A stretch of 64,000 bases of DNA, from assembly GCF_012927305.1 (NCBI RefSeq), contig NZ_JABBGH010000002.1, positions 1,302,001-1,366,000 on the forward strand, read 5' to 3'. The notes beneath the pieces were generated by a model. That model was not told where the DNA came from. It searched no databases and saw only the letters and a list, made by a program, of their open reading frames with translations. This DNA is from Hymenobacter polaris. GTDB taxonomy: Bacteria > Bacteroidota > Bacteroidia > Cytophagales > Hymenobacteraceae. Every line of letters starts with the position of its first letter. Position 1 is the stretch's first letter. Positions 41,022 to 50,201 of the stretch are shown here, one piece after another. A program made the position numbers and the translations under genes.

Positions 41022-41576
41022 TTACTTAATATTATAGGATGCCAGCAACTCCTGGTATTCGGGCGAGTTGCGACGGCGGATGCTCTCGTTCTTGGCCAAA
41101 TCCTGAATGCGCATCAGGCCGTCGAGCACCTGCTCGGGGCGGGGTGGGCAGCCCGGAATGTACACATCCACCGGAATGATGCGGTCGATGCCTTGCAGCA
41201 CCGAGTAGCTGTCGAAGATGCCGCCCGACGATGCGCAGGCGCCCATCGCCAGCACCCAGCGGGGCTCGGCCATCTGTTCGTACACTTGCTTCACGATGGG
41301 GGCCATTTTCTTGGCAATGGTGCCCATTACCATCAGCAGGTCGGCCTGCCGAGGCGAGAAGCTGGGCCGCTCCGAGCCGAAGCGCGAGATGTCGTAGTGC
41401 GCGCCCATGGTGGCCATAAACTCAATGCCGCAGCACGAGGTAGCAAAGGGCAGGGGCCAGAGCGAGTTGGCGCGGGCAATGCCCACTACCTTCTCGAGCG
41501 AGGTGGCAAAGAAGCCGGCGCCTTCCACGCCATCGGGAGCGGCAACGGTTTTGATTTCAGGAACGCGGGTATCCAT
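41022..41576 (-). CDS. nuoB: NADH-quinone oxidoreductase subunit B
   Basis: 184 residues from ATG 41576 ([11 protein letters not shown]). The N2 cluster ligands are in [16 protein letters not shown] (adjacent Cys pair), [13 protein letters not shown] and [14 protein letters not shown]. It hands electrons to quinone. 112 bp downstream of nuoA; the gap holds partly complementary strings (CAATTATCAATTAACGG ... GATAACTGATAATGG). Confidence 0.97.
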   Translation of the reverse strand: MDTRVPEIKTVAAPDGVEGAGFFATSLEKVVGIARANSLWPLPFATSCCGIEFMATMGAHYDISRFGSERPSFSPRQADLLMVMGTIAKKMAPIVKQVYEQMAEPRWVLAMGACASSGGIFDSYSVLQGIDRIIPVDVYIPGCPPRPEQVLDGLMRIQDLAKNESIRRRNSPEYQELLASYNIK

Positions 41577-41688
41577 TTTCAATTATCAATTAACGGTTAT
41601 CAGTCGTCAGCTCCTATCAGTCGGGGCTTGGGTAGCAGGCCAAAGCAGGCTGCAAGCGATAACTGATAATGGATGGCTGACAGCTGGC

Positions 41689-42147
41689 CTAGGCTGCCTG
41701 GGCAGTCTCAACGGGCTGCTTCTGCAACGCCGCTGGCGCCGCGAAAGTTTGCGCCGAAGGGGCCTCATTCCAGCGCAGAATGCCTTTTTTGATGACGTAG
41801 CCGAAGCCTGCCAGCAGCAGCCCCATGAAAATGAACATCTCGACGATACCAGCCAAACCCAACTGCCGGAAGTTGACCGCCCAGGGGTACATAAAAATCA
41901 CCTCCACGTCGAAAAGCACGAACAGAATGGCCGTGAGAAAGTACTTCACCGAGATGGGCGTGCGGGCATTGCCCACGCTTTCGATACCGCACTCGAATGC
42001 CTCGTCCTTTACGCGGCTTTTGCGGCGTGGGCCCACAAGGTGCGATACAATCATGGCAAAGGCTACGAAAGCTATGGCCAACCCAAACTGAATGAGAATG
42101 GGTAGGTAGTCACTGGGCTGGTACGCGGCGTTAGCAACGAGTAGCAT
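41689..42147 (-). CDS. nuoA: NADH-quinone oxidoreductase subunit A
   Basis: 152 residues, three helices. Signatures: YLPILIQFGLAIAFVAFAMIV, then the conserved loop KDEAFECGIESVGNARTPISVKYFLTAILFVLFDVEVIFMYPW. First gene of the operon, with a -7 box 44 nt upstream. A ~30-residue Ala/Gln C-terminal tail is beyond the usual length. Confidence 0.96.
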   Translation of the reverse strand: MLLVANAAYQPSDYLPILIQFGLAIAFVAFAMIVSHLVGPRRKSRVKDEAFECGIESVGNARTPISVKYFLTAILFVLFDVEVIFMYPWAVNFRQLGLAGIVEMFIFMGLLLAGFGYVIKKGILRWNEAPSAQTFAAPAALQKQPVETAQAA

Positions 42148-42190
42148 AGGAGTCAGCTAGTTAGTGGGAAGCCCCAGCAGGCGGGACGGG

Positions 42191-42198
42191 CAAAGGTA
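42191..42198 (-). promoter_or_regulatory. -7 promoter box of the nuo operon
   Basis: The minus strand reads TACCTTTG, an exact TAnnTTTG match 43 nt before the nuoA ATG at 42147. No -33 TTG was found at the proper distance. Confidence 0.6.
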
Positions 42199-42246
42199 CA
42201 CCGGCGCCCGGTTGGGTGAAAAAACCAGGGCTAAAAGGACCGTTCT

Positions 42247-42897
42247 CTAACGCTGGTCGGCGGGGGCAGCTGGGGGGCCGGGAGTTTCGTTCATAGCCCC
42301 ATCTGGCTGCTGGTTGCCCTGCAGGTAGTTCTCGGTGAAGATGCGGTAGCGGTCGAAGATGGAGCGCACCGAGCGCACCAGCACGTACTCGCCCCGCGGG
42401 CCCTCGGGCACGGTCACGCCCGAAGCGTAGCCGTTCCAGATGGCGTTGTCGGTGTGAGCATCGATGAGCGTGACCATGAGGGTGCCGTCGAGCAGCAGCA
42501 TGCGCCGGGGCTGGTAGCCGTGGCGGGACTCCTCGGGGGTTTCCTCGTCCTCCGCGTCGTTGTATTTCACCCACGAGTGCAGGTCTTCCTGCACAAAGCC
42601 GGGGAAGTGCATGTCGCCCTCGAATACGCGCACGCTCACCATCAGGTCGGGGTTGCGGCGGGCCAGGCGGTAGCCCTGCAGCCGCAGCCGTTGCTTGATA
42701 GCATCGCGCAGCGACTGCGAGAGGCGGGTGCTGTCGGCCATGAGGCCCTCGCCACCCAAAAAGCCGTAGGTGCGGTAGTGCCGGAAGCGGCCCCGGTAGC
42801 TGTAGTTGGATTCGACCCGCGCCTCGCGGGAGGTGAGGCAGCCCGATAGCAGTGCCAAACTAAAAAAACAAAAAAGCAGCGTAAGGGTGGGTTTCAT
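42247..42897 (-). CDS. DUF4136-type lipoprotein
   Basis: 216 residues from ATG 42897 (MKPTLTLLFCFFSLALLSGC, lipobox LSGC). The mature part reads FRHYRTYGFLGG, then SLRDAIKQRLRLQGYRLA, NPDLMVSVRVFEG and MVTLIDAHTDNAIWNGYASG. This is the pattern of DUF4136 outer-membrane lipoproteins: Tyr-x-Tyr strand, C-terminal 'D...A.W.G.A'. An acidic insertion (NDAEDEETPEESRHG) is unusual in length. Function unknown. Convergent with nothing; it follows the nuo promoter region on the same strand. Confidence 0.78.
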   Translation of the reverse strand: MKPTLTLLFCFFSLALLSGCLTSREARVESNYSYRGRFRHYRTYGFLGGEGLMADSTRLSQSLRDAIKQRLRLQGYRLARRNPDLMVSVRVFEGDMHFPGFVQEDLHSWVKYNDAEDEETPEESRHGYQPRRMLLLDGTLMVTLIDAHTDNAIWNGYASGVTVPEGPRGEYVLVRSVRSIFDRYRIFTENYLQGNQQPDGAMNETPGPPAAPADQR

Positions 42898-43028
42898 AGG
42901 TAGTAACGTAGAAATTACAATCAACCCCCCTAAGTTACACAGCTTCCTGCATAAGTGCTCTATTGTTCAGCTTAATAAGATTTGCCTGCATTAGCCCCCT
43001 AGGGGCAGTTGCCCGTGCCCGGCCGCGG

Positions 43029-44189
43029 CTAGGGCCCCGCCACGCCCGGTTGGGGGCTGCCCGGCACCGCGGACGCCGCCACGAGCTTTTTTTGAAGCCA
43101 GGCCCGCACTGGCTCGTCGTACAATTTCAGGGCGGCGTAGGCGAGCGCAAGGGCACTAAAAAAGGTGAGCGCCGCCACCGGCAGCCCATCTCGTAGCGTC
43201 ACCTTGTGGTCGTATACCCAAGCCGTGTAGCTATAAATTAAGGGATAATGCGTGATGTAGAGGGGATACGAAATAGCCCCCAGAAACTTACATAGCTTCC
43301 TAGTGTAAGGCGCTATCAGCTCGCCGCTGGCGCCGAGCAGAACGATGAGCGGGAAAACCAGGATGATGCTAAGCGACTCGTAGAGCCCATTTACCCACGG
43401 GCGCCCTAGACCCCCTAGGCGCGGCATGGCCAGCACGGCCACTACCAGCAGGCTGCTCCACCCAAAGGCGTGGTTGACCCGGCCGGGCTTCACGGTGCGG
43501 AATAGCAGCAGGCCGGCGAAAAAGGGATACATAACCCTAATGAGGCCAATGCGCACCTGCCCTAGCTCGGGCGACCAGCCGCCCACAATGTCGCCCTCGG
43601 GGCGCGTGAGCAGTAGGTGCAGCAGGGCAGCGGCCGCCAACGCCACCAGCACCCCTAGGGCCAGCTTCGAAAATTTGCGCACGAGCACGGCGTACAAAAT
43701 ATTGGCGACGTACTCGTACATCAGCGACCAGCCGGGGCCGTTGAGCGGGTAAGTTTCCTGCCAGCCCCGAATATCCAGCGCGAGCGGTGCGGGTAGCATC
43801 AGCGACCCTAGGACCGTTAGCAGCAAAACTTTCCAAACCGGCGTTTGGCCAATGGCCGGCCACAGGGCCGACACCTGGAAGTAGTACAGCAGCGCGCCCA
43901 CCACCGTGCCAAACACCACCATCGGCTGCAGGCGCACCAGCCGGCGCCGGAAGAAACTGCCCACGCTCATGCGGTTCCAGCGGTCGTCGTAGGCGTAGCC
44001 GATGACGAAGCCCGAGAGCAGAAAGAAGAAGTCAACCGCCAGGTAGCCGTGGTTGATAAGCTGGTCTTGGTGACTGGTGGCGTGCGCCTCAAACAGGTGA
44101 AAGGCCACTACCATGAGGGCTGCCACGCCGCGTAAGCCATCGAGAATAGGGTAGTGAGGCTTGGTAGGAAGCGTAGGAGCTGGCTGCAT
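43029..44189 (-). CDS. Acyltransferase family 3 (OafA/YrhL-like) membrane protein
   Basis: 386 residues, ten or so helices. Motifs: ILDGLRGVAALMVVAFHL at the N-terminus (catalytic His region), YLAVDFFFLLSGFVIGY, FFRRRLVRLQP, and a C-terminal SYPLYITHYPLIY. It transfers acetyl or other acyl groups onto surface carbohydrates from the inner membrane. It stands alone on the minus strand. TACCTTGC, a near -7 box, lies about 20 bp upstream. Substrate unknown. Confidence 0.88.
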   Translation of the reverse strand: MQPAPTLPTKPHYPILDGLRGVAALMVVAFHLFEAHATSHQDQLINHGYLAVDFFFLLSGFVIGYAYDDRWNRMSVGSFFRRRLVRLQPMVVFGTVVGALLYYFQVSALWPAIGQTPVWKVLLLTVLGSLMLPAPLALDIRGWQETYPLNGPGWSLMYEYVANILYAVLVRKFSKLALGVLVALAAAALLHLLLTRPEGDIVGGWSPELGQVRIGLIRVMYPFFAGLLLFRTVKPGRVNHAFGWSSLLVVAVLAMPRLGGLGRPWVNGLYESLSIILVFPLIVLLGASGELIAPYTRKLCKFLGAISYPLYITHYPLIYSYTAWVYDHKVTLRDGLPVAALTFFSALALAYAALKLYDEPVRAWLQKKLVAASAVPGSPQPGVAGP

Positions 44190-44367
44190 AGCGGGTAGAC
44201 TGGGGCTGGCAAGGTAGCAGGGCCCTGCCCCACCCAGCCGCTAAGTAGGAGGCAAAAACAAGCTGCGCTACTGCCTCTACCCTAGCACGCTAGTAGGCTG
44301 GCCGAGGCGCATGAGGAAGCAAGAGTAGTACCTACGCTGGCGGATTACGCCATCGGCGCGCGGTAGC

Positions 44368-44952
44368 CTACCAAGTAGCCGGATAGGTGGTGGCCGGCTG
44401 AATGCGCTCCTGAGTGATGGTGAGGGTGGGGCGCTTGGCCTTGCCTTTGGCGCCGCCGCCGTGAAACTCAATAAGCCAGATGCTGTCGAAGTCGGCGTCG
44501 GGCCACTTGGGTGGGTGCTTGATGCCTAGCCGTTTGGCAATGCGCGGAATATTGTTGTGCTCCCACACGAGCAGGGCGGTGCCGCGCTGGCGGCGCAGCT
44601 CATGAGCTAGGCCTTTGGCGTCTTCCACCGCGTAGTCGCTGTTCACGCACAGGTTGTGGCGCACGGCATAGGGCGTCACGGTCTGGAACATCCGGGCCTG
44701 GCTGGTACTGTCGTCGTTGGTGCCGATGATGGGCACGTAGGTGTAAGTGGGCGGGGCGGGCAGCAGCTGGTCGAGCACGGCGGGCAGGGCCAGCGCCCGG
44801 TTGAGACCAGCGCAGGAGAGGTTATCGCCCTCGGCGGGCTTCTCGCCGTGGCGGATAATGACGACTCGCAGCACCGGCGGCGCGGCGGCTTCGGGCGGCA
44901 GCACCGGGCCCAGTGGGGCGGGCAGGGTGTCGTAGCTAGTGGTTTCGGGCAT
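44368..44952 (-). CDS. Histidine phosphatase superfamily protein
   Basis: 194 residues from ATG 44952 (MPETTSYDTLPAPLG). The catalytic R34-H35-G-E (VVIIRHGEKPAEGDNLSCAGLNRAL) is near the N-terminus; the second His region is LLVWEHNNIPRIAKRLG. Overall layout matches small branch-1 phosphatases that act on phosphosugars, nucleotides or signalling phosphates. No signal peptide from this start; a longer frame to 45042 adds a hydrophobic/basic stretch and is less likely. Substrate unknown. Confidence 0.8.
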   Translation of the reverse strand: MPETTSYDTLPAPLGPVLPPEAAAPPVLRVVIIRHGEKPAEGDNLSCAGLNRALALPAVLDQLLPAPPTYTYVPIIGTNDDSTSQARMFQTVTPYAVRHNLCVNSDYAVEDAKGLAHELRRQRGTALLVWEHNNIPRIAKRLGIKHPPKWPDADFDSIWLIEFHGGGAKGKAKRPTLTITQERIQPATTYPATW

Positions 44953-45102
44953 TGGAGCTGGAAAGAATCGGCAAGAATAAGGCCGAGGTAGCAGAAAAGG
45001 TTGGCGGCGCGCCAGCGAGGAAGGTATTGAAACAAAAACCAACCGGCAAGTGGGCGCCTCGCTACATGCAACTAAGCTGATTGAGCGCAGCCAAGCAGAA
45101 TC

Positions 45103-45568
45103 TTAAGCTGCCGGGCTAGCCCGGCTTAGTGAGCCGGGCCGTTTACTAAAAACGACTAGCGAGTTGGGGTAAATAATGCCGCAAATCAGCTTCAAGCTGA
45201 CGGGGGAGCTGTAGCCTAGGGCGCAGCAGCATCGGAAATACCTATCGAAGTGGCTGGCTACCCCTAGCCAGTCCTCGTGCGAGCTGGTAAACGTGCCACT
45301 GTGGGGCAGCAGCTCCGAGAGCATTTGCGCGGCCTAGCATCAGCTAACTACTCGGCGCAAGCAGGCACCGCGCCAGGTAGCACCAGCGCCCACCCACTAA
45401 TGGCGAGTACGCCAGGTCGCCGGCCCGCACTTGATTGGGGGCGAGTAGGCGCAGGCTGGCCAAGTAGCAGGCTTTCGGTCCCAGCAGTAGCCAGGCCGGC
45501 CGGCTACCGGGCTGGCAGCTCTGGCTGATGTCGAAAAGTAGTTGCCCCCCCTTCCTGATTTGCCTCAC
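45103..45568 (-). pseudogene. Possible decayed gene
   Basis: Two adjacent minus-strand frames (45344-45568, MRQIRKGGQLLFDISQ ...; 45103-45324, MLSELLPHSGTFTSS ...) lie in different phases 19 bp apart. They could be one broken gene. Both are Leu/Ser/Arg-rich and I recognise neither. From 45040 to 45740 there is otherwise nothing that looks like a gene. Low confidence. Confidence 0.25.
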
Positions 45569-45751
45569 TAATCTCCCTAGCCTCGACCGCCACCGTGGGC
45601 GTCATCCTCATGACTGCCAGCGACCCAGCAGGCCGCCAGCCAGCTCGTGAATACTCGCGCCAAGTTCTGGCCGTGCCTGAGCATGCACCAGTTCCTCACC
45701 GTCTCCGCCGGCAGGTAGCGAAATTGCCGCGCCTGCTTTAAAACAAAGCCG

Positions 45752-45852
45752 GTCAGGCTGCGCTTGCCGAAGCAACTCTACCGCTTCGTTGCTTGACGGC
45801 CTAACCGACCCTAGGCAGCGCGGCAGAGCTGCTTCGGCAAGCGCAGCCTGAC
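45752..45852. repeat. REP-like element upstream of the glutathione peroxidase
   Basis: GTCAGGCTGCGCTTGCCGAA pairs with TTCGGCAAGCGCAGCCTGAC; the middle is imperfect and holds a CCTAGG. Same family as 30342-30429. Confidence 0.75.
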
Positions 45853-45877
45853 AACCACCTTGTAAGTTCTCTAAACC

Positions 45878-46462
45878 ATGTCTTCTTTTCGCCAAAAATT
45901 CACCCGCTTCCTGTACCCGCTGATAATGAAGCTCTCCAAAGCCGGTCCCAACGGGCAGGTGCTTGCCAGCCCGGCCCCGGCCGCCCCGCCGCACTCGTTC
46001 TACCAGCTGGGCGGGCAGCTCAGCGGCGGTCAGCCCCTGGACTTTGCCAGCCTACGCGGCAAGCAGGTGCTGCTGGTGAACACGGCCTCGGGCTGCGGCT
46101 ACACCAGCCAGTACGCCGAGCTGCAGCAGCTGGCCGAGCGCTACCCCGAGCAGCTGGTGGTACTGGGCTTCCCGGCCAACGACTTCGCCGGTCAGGAAAA
46201 GGCCGACGACGTGACCATTCAGCAGTTCTGCCAACTCAACTTCGGCGTGTCGTTTCCGCTGCTCAAAAAGAGCGTGGTTGTCAGGCAGCCCGGCCAAAAC
46301 CCCGTCTACCAGTGGCTCACCGACCCCGCCCAAAACGGCTGGAACCAGCAGCCCCCGGTGTGGAACTTCGCCAAGTACCTCGTGGATGAGCAGGGCCGCC
46401 TGCGCGCCTACTTCGGCCCCGCCGTGTCGCCCCTGAGCGAGGCCGTCACGCGCTACCTGTGA
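45878..46462 (+). CDS. Glutathione peroxidase-like thiol peroxidase
   Basis: 194 residues. The peroxidatic Cys is C73 in VNTASGCGYTSQY, the Gln is in GFPANDFAGQE, and the Trp is in VWNFAKYLVDEQGR, so the catalytic set is complete (Cys, not selenocysteine). About 40 residues precede the core, with a short hydrophobic stretch (FLYPLIMKL) that could be a membrane-proximal or secretion tail. The resolving-Cys segment of thioredoxin-dependent types is not obvious. It reduces peroxides. Confidence 0.88.
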   Translation: MSSFRQKFTRFLYPLIMKLSKAGPNGQVLASPAPAAPPHSFYQLGGQLSGGQPLDFASLRGKQVLLVNTASGCGYTSQYAELQQLAERYPEQLVVLGFPANDFAGQEKADDVTIQQFCQLNFGVSFPLLKKSVVVRQPGQNPVYQWLTDPAQNGWNQQPPVWNFAKYLVDEQGRLRAYFGPAVSPLSEAVTRYL

Positions 46463-46542
46463 AGGAGTGGGGGAGGACCGCCCGCTAGCTGGTCACCGAC
46501 CCTCGCCATGCCATCAATCAAGCAGCAAGCATTTGCTACTGT

Positions 46543-47961
46543 TTACTCCACCCGCGGGGCGGGGGTGTCGCGCCCGCCTTGGTGCAGCACCAGCTGCCCC
46601 ACGCGGCCCTGCGCATCCGCTACAAATTCCACCTTGGCTGGCACGCCCCGTAGCGTGAACAGCGCCGCCGTGGTTGCGTCGGTGGCAAACTCTTGCTGCC
46701 CAGTGGCTTGCACGTAGAGCTGCCCGCCCCGCTCGCGCACGATGATGCGGAAGGTAGGGGCTAGCTCGTACACGCCCACGTAGGCAGCTAATTGAGTGGC
46801 CGTGGGGGCACCCGGCCCGCTGGCCGCGGGGCGAGCAGCAACGAGGGGAGGGCTGGCGGGCAGTTGATGCAGCAGGCGCAGCAGCCCCCGGCGCAGCTCC
46901 GGCAGGGTTGGGTCGGCGTGGTTGTCGAGCAGCACCAGGCACTGCTGGCGCTGCGGCACGCGCACCAGCAGCGAGGTGAACCCGTTGATGGCCCCGTTGT
47001 GCTCCTGCGTGCGTAGGCTGTCGGGCCCTAGGGCTGTGGTGAGGGCCAGCCAGCCGTAGGCGTAGTGGTTGCGAACGGGCGCGAACAGCCGCTGCCGGCT
47101 GGCGGCCGAAAGCACCTTATTGCCATCCAGCGCCTGGCTCCAGCGGTAGAGGTCGGGGGCGGTGCTGGTAATGCCCCCGGCGGCGTAGGCTAGGGTAGGG
47201 TTGAGGGCAAAAGCGGCCGTCAGGCTGTCGGCCCCGCTGCCGTAGCCGGTGGCCCGGCCAGGGCCGGTGGGCAGCGCCAGGTCGTAGCTGGTGGCCGTCA
47301 GGCGCAGGGGGCGGGCAATGCGCTCGCGCAGCAGCTGGCCATACGGCTGGCCCGTCACGCGCTCCAGAATAGCCCCCAGCAGCACGTAGCCCGAGTTGCT
47401 GTACGCAAACTGGGTGCCGGGGGCAAATTCCAGCGGCTCCTGGGCAAACGAGGCTACCAGTTGGGCGGGCGTGCGGGGTTGCCGGGCCAGCTCGGCAAAA
47501 ACTGGCAGGCGCGTGAAGTCGGGCAGCCCGGCCGTGTGCGAGAGCAGCTGGTGCAGGGTAATCTGGCGGCCGGCGGGCAGCGGATAGTCGGGTAGGTAGT
47601 CGGCCACCGTGCCGTCGAGCTTCAGCTGGCCCTGCTCCACTAGCTGCAGCACCAGCACAGCGGTAAACTGCTTGCTGAGCGAGCCGATGCGGAAGCGCGT
47701 GGCGGAGGTGTTGGCCTCGCGCCGGCCCTGGTCGGCCAGGCCGTAGCCCTGCGCCAGCAACACCCGGTCCTGGTCGGCTACCAGCACCGTGCCGCTGAAG
47801 CGCCCGGCCTGCGCAAACTGCCGCACGTAGGCCGCCAGCTGCGCGGTGGTGGGCGGGGCGGACGGAGGCGTTTGGGCGGGCGAGGCGTGCGCGGCCCCCA
47901 GCAGCAGGGTGGCCGCAGCCAGCCGGGTGGCCGCCCGGCGAAACCAAAAGGGCGTGTTCAT
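46543..47961 (-). CDS. Beta-lactamase-fold serine hydrolase (class C / EstB type)
   Basis: 472 residues. Signal peptide (LAAATLLLGAAHASPAQ), then S94-L-S-K97 (IGSLSKQFTAV), Y187-S-N189 (FAYSNSGYVLL), and HTAGLPDF after the first helix. C-terminal ~100 residues form a second domain (LAAYVGVYELAPTFRIIVRERGGQ), common in peptidase/esterase members. The protein is probably a periplasmic D-alanyl peptidase or esterase rather than a resistance enzyme. Divergent from the LytS-like kinase; a promoter for both would lie in 47962-48230. Confidence 0.85.
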   Translation of the reverse strand: MNTPFWFRRAATRLAAATLLLGAAHASPAQTPPSAPPTTAQLAAYVRQFAQAGRFSGTVLVADQDRVLLAQGYGLADQGRREANTSATRFRIGSLSKQFTAVLVLQLVEQGQLKLDGTVADYLPDYPLPAGRQITLHQLLSHTAGLPDFTRLPVFAELARQPRTPAQLVASFAQEPLEFAPGTQFAYSNSGYVLLGAILERVTGQPYGQLLRERIARPLRLTATSYDLALPTGPGRATGYGSGADSLTAAFALNPTLAYAAGGITSTAPDLYRWSQALDGNKVLSAASRQRLFAPVRNHYAYGWLALTTALGPDSLRTQEHNGAINGFTSLLVRVPQRQQCLVLLDNHADPTLPELRRGLLRLLHQLPASPPLVAARPAASGPGAPTATQLAAYVGVYELAPTFRIIVRERGGQLYVQATGQQEFATDATTAALFTLRGVPAKVEFVADAQGRVGQLVLHQGGRDTPAPRVE

Positions 47962-48028
47962 GGCAGAAAGGAGAGGTAACTGTGAATCCGTGGCAAACCT
48001 AACCGGGCGCTGTCCCGGCCGCCCAGCT

Positions 48029-48179
48029 ATTCAACCAACCCCCGCCGGGCCGTCCGCAACGCCCAAAGAATCCGGTTCAACGCCCGCTGCCGGGCCGGGC
48101 CAGGTTGGCGCGGACGGGCCGGCCAGGTTGGTAGAGCCGGCCGGTGGGTTGGGGCAGCCAGCGGCGGCGTTGGTTGAAT
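48029..48179. repeat. Palindrome-bounded stretch between divergent genes
   Basis: ATTCAACCAAC at 48029-48039 and GTTGGTTGAAT at 48169-48179 are exact inverted 11-mers. GGCCGGC/GCCGGCC-type stems lie inside. It occupies the divergent promoter region of the hydrolase and the sensor kinase. Confidence 0.45.
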
Positions 48180-48263
48180 AGCGGGGGCCTAGGGCCAGCA
48201 GCCGGCTATCTTGCGCGGCAACTACGGCCGGTGCTGCTGCCCGCCGTTGCCCTTCTGCTCCGC

Positions 48264-49403
48264 GTGACTATTTCCTGGGCGCTGCCTTTTTCCTTCCTTG
48301 CGCCGGCGCAGGCCTGGCTACGCCGGGCGCGGGCCACGCCGGCCGGGCCGGTGCCCATGCCCATCCCCGGCTGGGTGCACGCCCTGCTGCTGGCCGTCGT
48401 GCTGAGCTTCGACGGGCTGATGTACTACGGGCAGACAGTGGCCCCGGCGCACCCGCTGGCCTTCAACCACGTGTGGGTGGTGCGCAACGTGGCCCTCGAC
48501 GGCTGCACGGCGGCGCTGTTTTATGGCACCTGGTGGTGGCTCGTGCCGCGCACGCTGGGCAGCGGCCGGGTGGGGCGGTTCGTGGCCACCGCGCTGCTGG
48601 TGCTGGCAGCCAGCAGCGGGCTGCGCCTAGCCGTGTCTACGCTGGCCTACTGGCTGCTGGGGGCCACCACGCACCTGCGCGGCCACCTGCCCGAAGTGTT
48701 GGGCCTGCTGGCGCTGCTCAACGCCAGCATCCTGCTGCTCAGCACCGGGCTGTACGTGGCCCTCGACTACCTGCGCGGCCAGCGCCAGCGCCAGGCGCAC
48801 GCGCACCAGCAGCTGCTCTCCGAGCTGACCATGCTCAAAACTCAGCTCAACCCGCACTTTTTGTTCAACACCCTCAACAACATCTACTCGCTGGCCAGCC
48901 GTAAGTCCGACCGCGCCCCCGAAGCTGTGCTGCGCCTGGCCGAAAGCATGCGCTACCTGCTCTACGAAAGCGCCGCCGACACCGTGCCCCTCGCCCAGGA
49001 GCTGCGCCACCTGCAAGGCTTCCTGGACTTGCAGCGCCTGCGCCTGCCGCAGGCGGAGGCTGCTGCCGCTATCGTGCTGCACGCCCAGGTGGCCCCGGCC
49101 GCTCTGGCTGCTCCCGTGGCTCCGCTGCTGCTGCTGCCGCTGGCCGAAAACGCTTTCAAGCATGGCGACTTGGCCGCCCGTCCCGCCGCCGTGTGCCTGG
49201 AGTTGGAGGCCACCGCCGCTGGCCTGCGCTTCGTGGTGCACAACTTCGTGGCGGCCGCCCCAGCCGGCCCGCTACCAGCCGGGGGCCTAGGGCTGGCCAA
49301 TCTGCGCCGCCGGCTGGCCCTGCTCTACCCCGGCCGCCACACCCTCGCCGTGCAGGCCAGTGCCACCGAGTATACCGTAACGCTACAGCTGAGCTGGGCC
49401 TAG
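48264..49403 (+). CDS. LytS/YehU-family sensor histidine kinase
   Basis: About 379 residues from GTG 48264 (MTISWALPFSF); GTG 48231 or earlier starts are possible because no ATG is well placed. Four or so helices (FDGLMYYGQ ... TALLVLAASSGLRLAVSTLAYWLLG ... LNASILLLSTGLYVAL) precede the HisKA_7TM-independent His_kinase domain: H198 in LKTQLNPHFLFNTLNNIYSLA, then LLLLPLAENAFKHG (N box) and PAGGLGLANLRRRLALLYPG (G box). It phosphorylates the LytTR regulator encoded 30 bp downstream. TATCTTGC at 48207 resembles a -7 box. Confidence 0.87.
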   Translation: MTISWALPFSFLAPAQAWLRRARATPAGPVPMPIPGWVHALLLAVVLSFDGLMYYGQTVAPAHPLAFNHVWVVRNVALDGCTAALFYGTWWWLVPRTLGSGRVGRFVATALLVLAASSGLRLAVSTLAYWLLGATTHLRGHLPEVLGLLALLNASILLLSTGLYVALDYLRGQRQRQAHAHQQLLSELTMLKTQLNPHFLFNTLNNIYSLASRKSDRAPEAVLRLAESMRYLLYESAADTVPLAQELRHLQGFLDLQRLRLPQAEAAAAIVLHAQVAPAALAAPVAPLLLLPLAENAFKHGDLAARPAAVCLELEATAAGLRFVVHNFVAAAPAGPLPAGGLGLANLRRRLALLYPGRHTLAVQASATEYTVTLQLSWA

Positions 49404-49433
49404 GCCTAGGCGCCAGTTATTTCCACCCGTCCT

Positions 49434-50201
49434 ATGGCTGCCCCCGGCGCTTTGCCCCCGCTCACCTGCGTGCTGCTCGACGACGAGCCGCTGGCCCTCG
49501 ACTTGCTGGCCGACTTCTGCGCCCAAATACCGTTTCTGACGGTGCGCGGCCAGTTTCACGAGGCGCTGGCCGGCCTGGCCTTCCTGCAGGATAACCCCGT
49601 GGACGTCGTATTTCTCGACATCCACATGCCGCGCCTCAGCGGGGTGCAGCTGGCGCAGCTGTTGCCCGCGCCCGCGCCCCTGCTGGTATTCACCACCGCC
49701 TTCGACCAATATGCCGTGCAGAGCTACACCCTGCAAGCGGCCGATTACCTGCTCAAGCCCATCGCCTTCGACCGTTTCCTGCAAGCGGCCCTGAAAGTGC
49801 GGCAGCTGGCGGCCGCTCGCCTGGCCCTGCTGCCCGCCGCGCCGCGCCTGCCGGCGTCCACCCCGGCACCGCCCGCCGCCGCCGAGGCCATGTTCGTGAA
49901 GCACGGCGCGCGGCTCCAGCGCGTGGCCTTCGCCGACTTGCGCTACATTGAGGGCCGCAAGGAGTACTTGCTGCTGCACACCGGCTCTGACAAGCTGCTG
50001 ACGCTGCAATCGTTCCAGCGGGTGCTGGAGGCACTGCCCGCGGGCCAGTTCGTGCGCATTCACAAGTCATTCGTGGTGGCCTTGCGCTACATCGAGCACG
50101 TGGAGCGGGGCAAGGTGCAGGTAGCCGGCCAGCTGCTGCCCATTGGCGACAGCTACCGCGAAGCCTTTCTAGCTTGCTTGCATTCCTATCAGCAGCTGTA
50201 G
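49434..50201 (+). CDS. LytTR-family response regulator
   Basis: 255 residues. Receiver domain with D62 as phosphoacceptor (DVVFLDIHMPRLSG), acidic pair LLDDEPLAL, and Lys in ADYLLKPIAFDRF. A short Ala/Pro linker (~125-148) leads to a LytTR DNA-binding domain (FADLRYIEGRKEYLLLHTG ... GQFVRIHKSFVVALRYIEHVERGKV). Partner of the upstream kinase. Target genes unknown; candidates are the divergent hydrolase and the di-heme locus downstream. Confidence 0.94.
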   Translation: MAAPGALPPLTCVLLDDEPLALDLLADFCAQIPFLTVRGQFHEALAGLAFLQDNPVDVVFLDIHMPRLSGVQLAQLLPAPAPLLVFTTAFDQYAVQSYTLQAADYLLKPIAFDRFLQAALKVRQLAAARLALLPAAPRLPASTPAPPAAAEAMFVKHGARLQRVAFADLRYIEGRKEYLLLHTGSDKLLTLQSFQRVLEALPAGQFVRIHKSFVVALRYIEHVERGKVQVAGQLLPIGDSYREAFLACLHSYQQL

